Position numbers and translations under genes: made by a program | DNA from: Syntrophobacter sp963666995 | Lineage (GTDB): Bacteria; Desulfobacterota; Syntrophobacteria; Syntrophobacterales; Syntrophobacteraceae | NCBI GenBank assembly: GCA_963666995.1 | Contig: OY762941.1 | Span: 2,108,001-2,172,000, forward strand | Length of the DNA stretch: 64,000 bases | Reading direction: 5' to 3' | Shown here: piece by piece, positions 62,162-64,000 of the stretch | How the letters are laid out: each line of letters opens with the position of its first letter | Position numbering within the stretch: the first letter of the stretch is position 1 | Notes under the pieces: generated by a model | The model's database searches: none | Seen by the model: only the letters and a program-made list of their open reading frames with translations | What the model was told of the DNA's origin: nothing

Positions 62162-62680
62162 ATTCGCATGGACACCCTGCCGCCAAGCAAAAGCATGGAA
62201 TCGCGCCCCGGTATGCGTGCGATCGGGGATCGTGAGGTGTTTTTCGACGACGAGGGTTTTTTTTGAATTTCGAGGACTGGTCCGAAGAGATGTTCGAAGT
62301 CCTATCCCGAGAGAGCGGGCTTTCCAACCCTATTTCCAACCTTCGTGCCGTTTTCAACCTTTTCCAACCATCCCAACTCCGGTTAAGAATTCACGCCGTC
62401 CATTCTCGGGGAATATCTTCTGCAAGCGGAAGCATCGGAAACGATGCTTCAAGCACACCTTCTTGGATGGATTCTTCCGAACCGCTTTCCAGAAAGCATT
62501 CTACGAATCCATGGAGGCGTCAAAGGCAGGTCTCGATCAGACTGGTACCAACATCTGCAATACATGTCACCGAAAAAGCTTGAAAAGGCGAACTTTTATC
62601 ACCATTCCTTCTATAAACAATTCCCGATTAACAGATCTATAAAGACAACATTTCAATTATATATCATTTTTGCCAAAGTT
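62162..62680. other. low-complexity intergenic region with a GNRA hairpin
   Basis: Repeated TTCCAACC words occur near 62328-62370. GAAGCATCG (62429-62437) pairs perfectly with CGATGCTTC (62442-62450) around a GAAA tetraloop, a stable RNA structure. Composition shifts sharply to A+T-rich towards 62600. There is no supported gene. This looks like the end of the catabolic segment. Confidence 0.5.
62429..62450 (+). promoter_or_regulatory. 9-bp hairpin with GNRA tetraloop
   Basis: GAAGCATCG, GAAA loop, CGATGCTTC. Its stability and loop suggest an RNA element or terminator remnant; there is no T-run after it. Confidence 0.4.
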
Positions 62681-63670
62681 CTATTCTACAAAGTGACACG
62701 AAACCAGATGATCTTTACCAATACTTCTCAATTCCGGGGCTGATATGGTACATATCTCCTTCTTCTTATAACATCGGTTTTGAAAGTGGCATCCGGCGGG
62801 CGGATCTGAAGGGTTAGGAACTTCTCCTTCCAGAATGATTCTCTGTCTTTTTACACCATATCCAGGTGTGGGGATCGAAGATATTAGGGCAATCGTGTAT
62901 GGGTGCGCCGGAGAGGAATACAGATCCCTGTCGCCTGCAATTTCAACAATTCTTCCAAGGTACATTACGGCGATGCGATCACAAATGTGTTCGACAACCG
63001 CTAAGTCGTGTGCAATGATCAGATAAGACAGATTGAACTCAGCTTGAAGATCTCCAAGCAGATTGATAACCTGCGCCTGTACCGAAACATCAAGGGCTGA
63101 TACGGGTTCATCCCCAATCACCAACATAGGATTTATCGCAAGCGCTCTGGCAATACCAATACGTTGTCTTTGTCCACCACTGAATTCATGCGGGTATCGA
63201 TTTGCATGCTCAGCAGACAAACCCACCTTGTTCAATAAATAAACGACGCGTTCTTTTCTCTCACTCTTTGTCCCTACGCGGAAAGCCACTAACGGCTCAG
63301 AGATGATTTCTTGGACGCTTTGTCGAGGATTAAGCGAACCGTAGGGATCTTGAAAGATAATCTGCATGTGCCTTCTAAAAGACCAAATCTCATCTTCGCT
63401 TAGTTTACAAAGATCAGTCCCCTGGAAAAGTATTTCCCCTTCTGTAGGATCAATTAATTTAAGTATTGCACGGGCAGTAGTTGATTTACCGCAACCACTC
63501 TCTCCCACTAACCCGAGATTCTCACCTTTTCTGAGGGAGAAACTCACTCCATCGACAGCATATACATGCCCCACGATTTTGGAAAACAGTCCGCTGCGAA
63601 TGTCAAAATATTTCTTGAGATTATTTACTTCAAGAAGAGGAATTTGCATAGTGTCATCGCTATTTTTCAT
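62681..63670 (-). CDS. oligopeptide/dipeptide ABC transporter ATP-binding protein, DppF/OppF type
   Basis: The 329-residue ATPase has Walker A GESGCGKSTT, signature FSGGQRQRIGIARAL and Walker B VIGDEPVSALDVSVQ, and the C-terminal Cys-containing tail CHFQNRCYKKKEIC typical of oligo_HPY. The start is an ATG at 63670 that overlaps the stop of the upstream ATPase gene as ATGA. Base composition is markedly A+T-richer than the rest. It belongs to an importer that continues past the window. Confidence 0.88.
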   Translation of the reverse strand: MKNSDDTMQIPLLEVNNLKKYFDIRSGLFSKIVGHVYAVDGVSFSLRKGENLGLVGESGCGKSTTARAILKLIDPTEGEILFQGTDLCKLSEDEIWSFRRHMQIIFQDPYGSLNPRQSVQEIISEPLVAFRVGTKSERKERVVYLLNKVGLSAEHANRYPHEFSGGQRQRIGIARALAINPMLVIGDEPVSALDVSVQAQVINLLGDLQAEFNLSYLIIAHDLAVVEHICDRIAVMYLGRIVEIAGDRDLYSSPAHPYTIALISSIPTPGYGVKRQRIILEGEVPNPSDPPAGCHFQNRCYKKKEICTISAPELRSIGKDHLVSCHFVE

Positions 63671-64000
63671 ATCTCTGCCCGCCAACATTTACAGTAATGC
63701 CCATCTGATATCTTCTTTAATTCAGGTTGCCTTTCTCTACATAAATCCATAACTGACAAACATCTGGTCGAAAAGCTACATCCGCTCGGAAGATCATACA
63801 AACTTGGCACGACTCCCGGTATTTCCGCAAGGCGCCTTTTCCCAAGGCGGGATTTGTCCCCGATCCGCGGAAATGATTTAAGCAATCCTATCGTGTAGGG
63901 ATGTCTGGGGTCTTCGAAAAGCTGCTGTGTTCCCGCCTCTTCAACAACCTTTCCTGCGTACATGACCGCTACTCGTGTTACCATTTCGGCAATGACCCCA
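63667..64000 (-). CDS. oligopeptide/dipeptide ABC transporter ATP-binding protein, DppD/OppD type (partial)
   Basis: This is the C-terminal part of an ATPase: MVTRVAVMYAGKVVEEAGT, the YTIGLLKSFPRIGDK segment and a Cys-rich tail (CSFSTRCLSVMDLC). The start lies beyond base 64000. Gene order DppD then DppF on the minus strand is standard. Substrate could be peptides, opines or other small molecules. Confidence 0.85.
   Translation of the reverse strand, partial: GVIAEMVTRVAVMYAGKVVEEAGTQQLFEDPRHPYTIGLLKSFPRIGDKSRLGKRRLAEIPGVVPSLYDLPSGCSFSTRCLSVMDLCRERQPELKKISDGHYCKCWRAEI

Noticed and set aside
48711..62680. A second copy of the tRNA 3' end as an att site
   Set aside because: I looked for GATCCCCACGTCGCCC downstream and did not find it in the window, but a degenerate copy could be missed.

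Overview
The window reads as a G+C-rich, Gram-negative anaerobe. The gene content fits Desulfobacterota (deltaproteobacteria, Syntrophobacter-like): FixABCX/ETF with an acyl-CoA dehydrogenase, acetyl-CoA hydrolase/transferase-family CoA-transferases, an ADP-forming acyl-CoA synthetase pair, methylmalonyl-CoA decarboxylase, a DUF2284 metal protein and a D. gigas Mop-type molybdenum hydroxylase. The taxonomic call is inferred from gene content, not from a marker gene.

Layout. 1-9.1 kb: small unknown protein, P1-family peptidase, acyltransferase, zinc alcohol dehydrogenase, HAD phosphatase, and the glycerol-3-phosphate dehydrogenase genes glpA and glpB, placed convergently. 9.2-13.6 kb: a ferric-iron-type ABC importer whose binding-protein gene carries a one-base frameshift. 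14-19.2 kb: CoA-transferase plus methylmalonyl-CoA decarboxylase (resembling E. coli ScpC/ScpB), then the two halves of an ADP-forming acyl-CoA synthetase. 19.4-28 kb: secreted and membrane proteins of unknown role, a LUD protein, DUF2284, DUF523/DUF1722 and a hydrolase. 28.3-32 kb: a PAS/GAF histidine kinase with a sigma-54 activator. 33.2-42.1 kb (minus strand): fixX, fixC, fixB, fixA, acyl-CoA dehydrogenase, MFS importer, CoA-transferase and MaoC-like hydratase, probably one pathway that imports, CoA-activates and beta-oxidises a carboxylic acid and passes electrons to quinone. 42.8-48.2 kb: CAP-domain protein, HIT protein, pyrD/pyrK, a YfiH protein and an FKBP isomerase.

At 48.6 kb a tRNA-Arg(CCG) marks an abrupt change. 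After it come paired iteron-like repeat cassettes, an IS21-type remnant, and then an accessory segment with different base composition: a GntR regulator, an argininosuccinate-lyase-like enzyme, an MFS importer with a broken relative upstream, a four-gene iron-sulfur/FAD amine dehydrogenase complex, a HAD protein, a fused [2Fe-2S]/molybdopterin aldehyde-oxidase-type enzyme, and a low-G+C oligopeptide ABC transporter running off the end. Together these look like a catabolic island for an N-substituted amino acid (lyase removes fumarate, FAD complex cleaves the C-N bond, Mop-like enzyme oxidises the aldehyde). This is the strongest candidate for an undescribed system.

Intergenic regions are packed with at least five families of short repeats (called A to E here). 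Family A is about 190-250 bp with near-perfect 12-bp terminal inverted repeats and no coding capacity, like a MITE. Several families abut one another in composite clusters.
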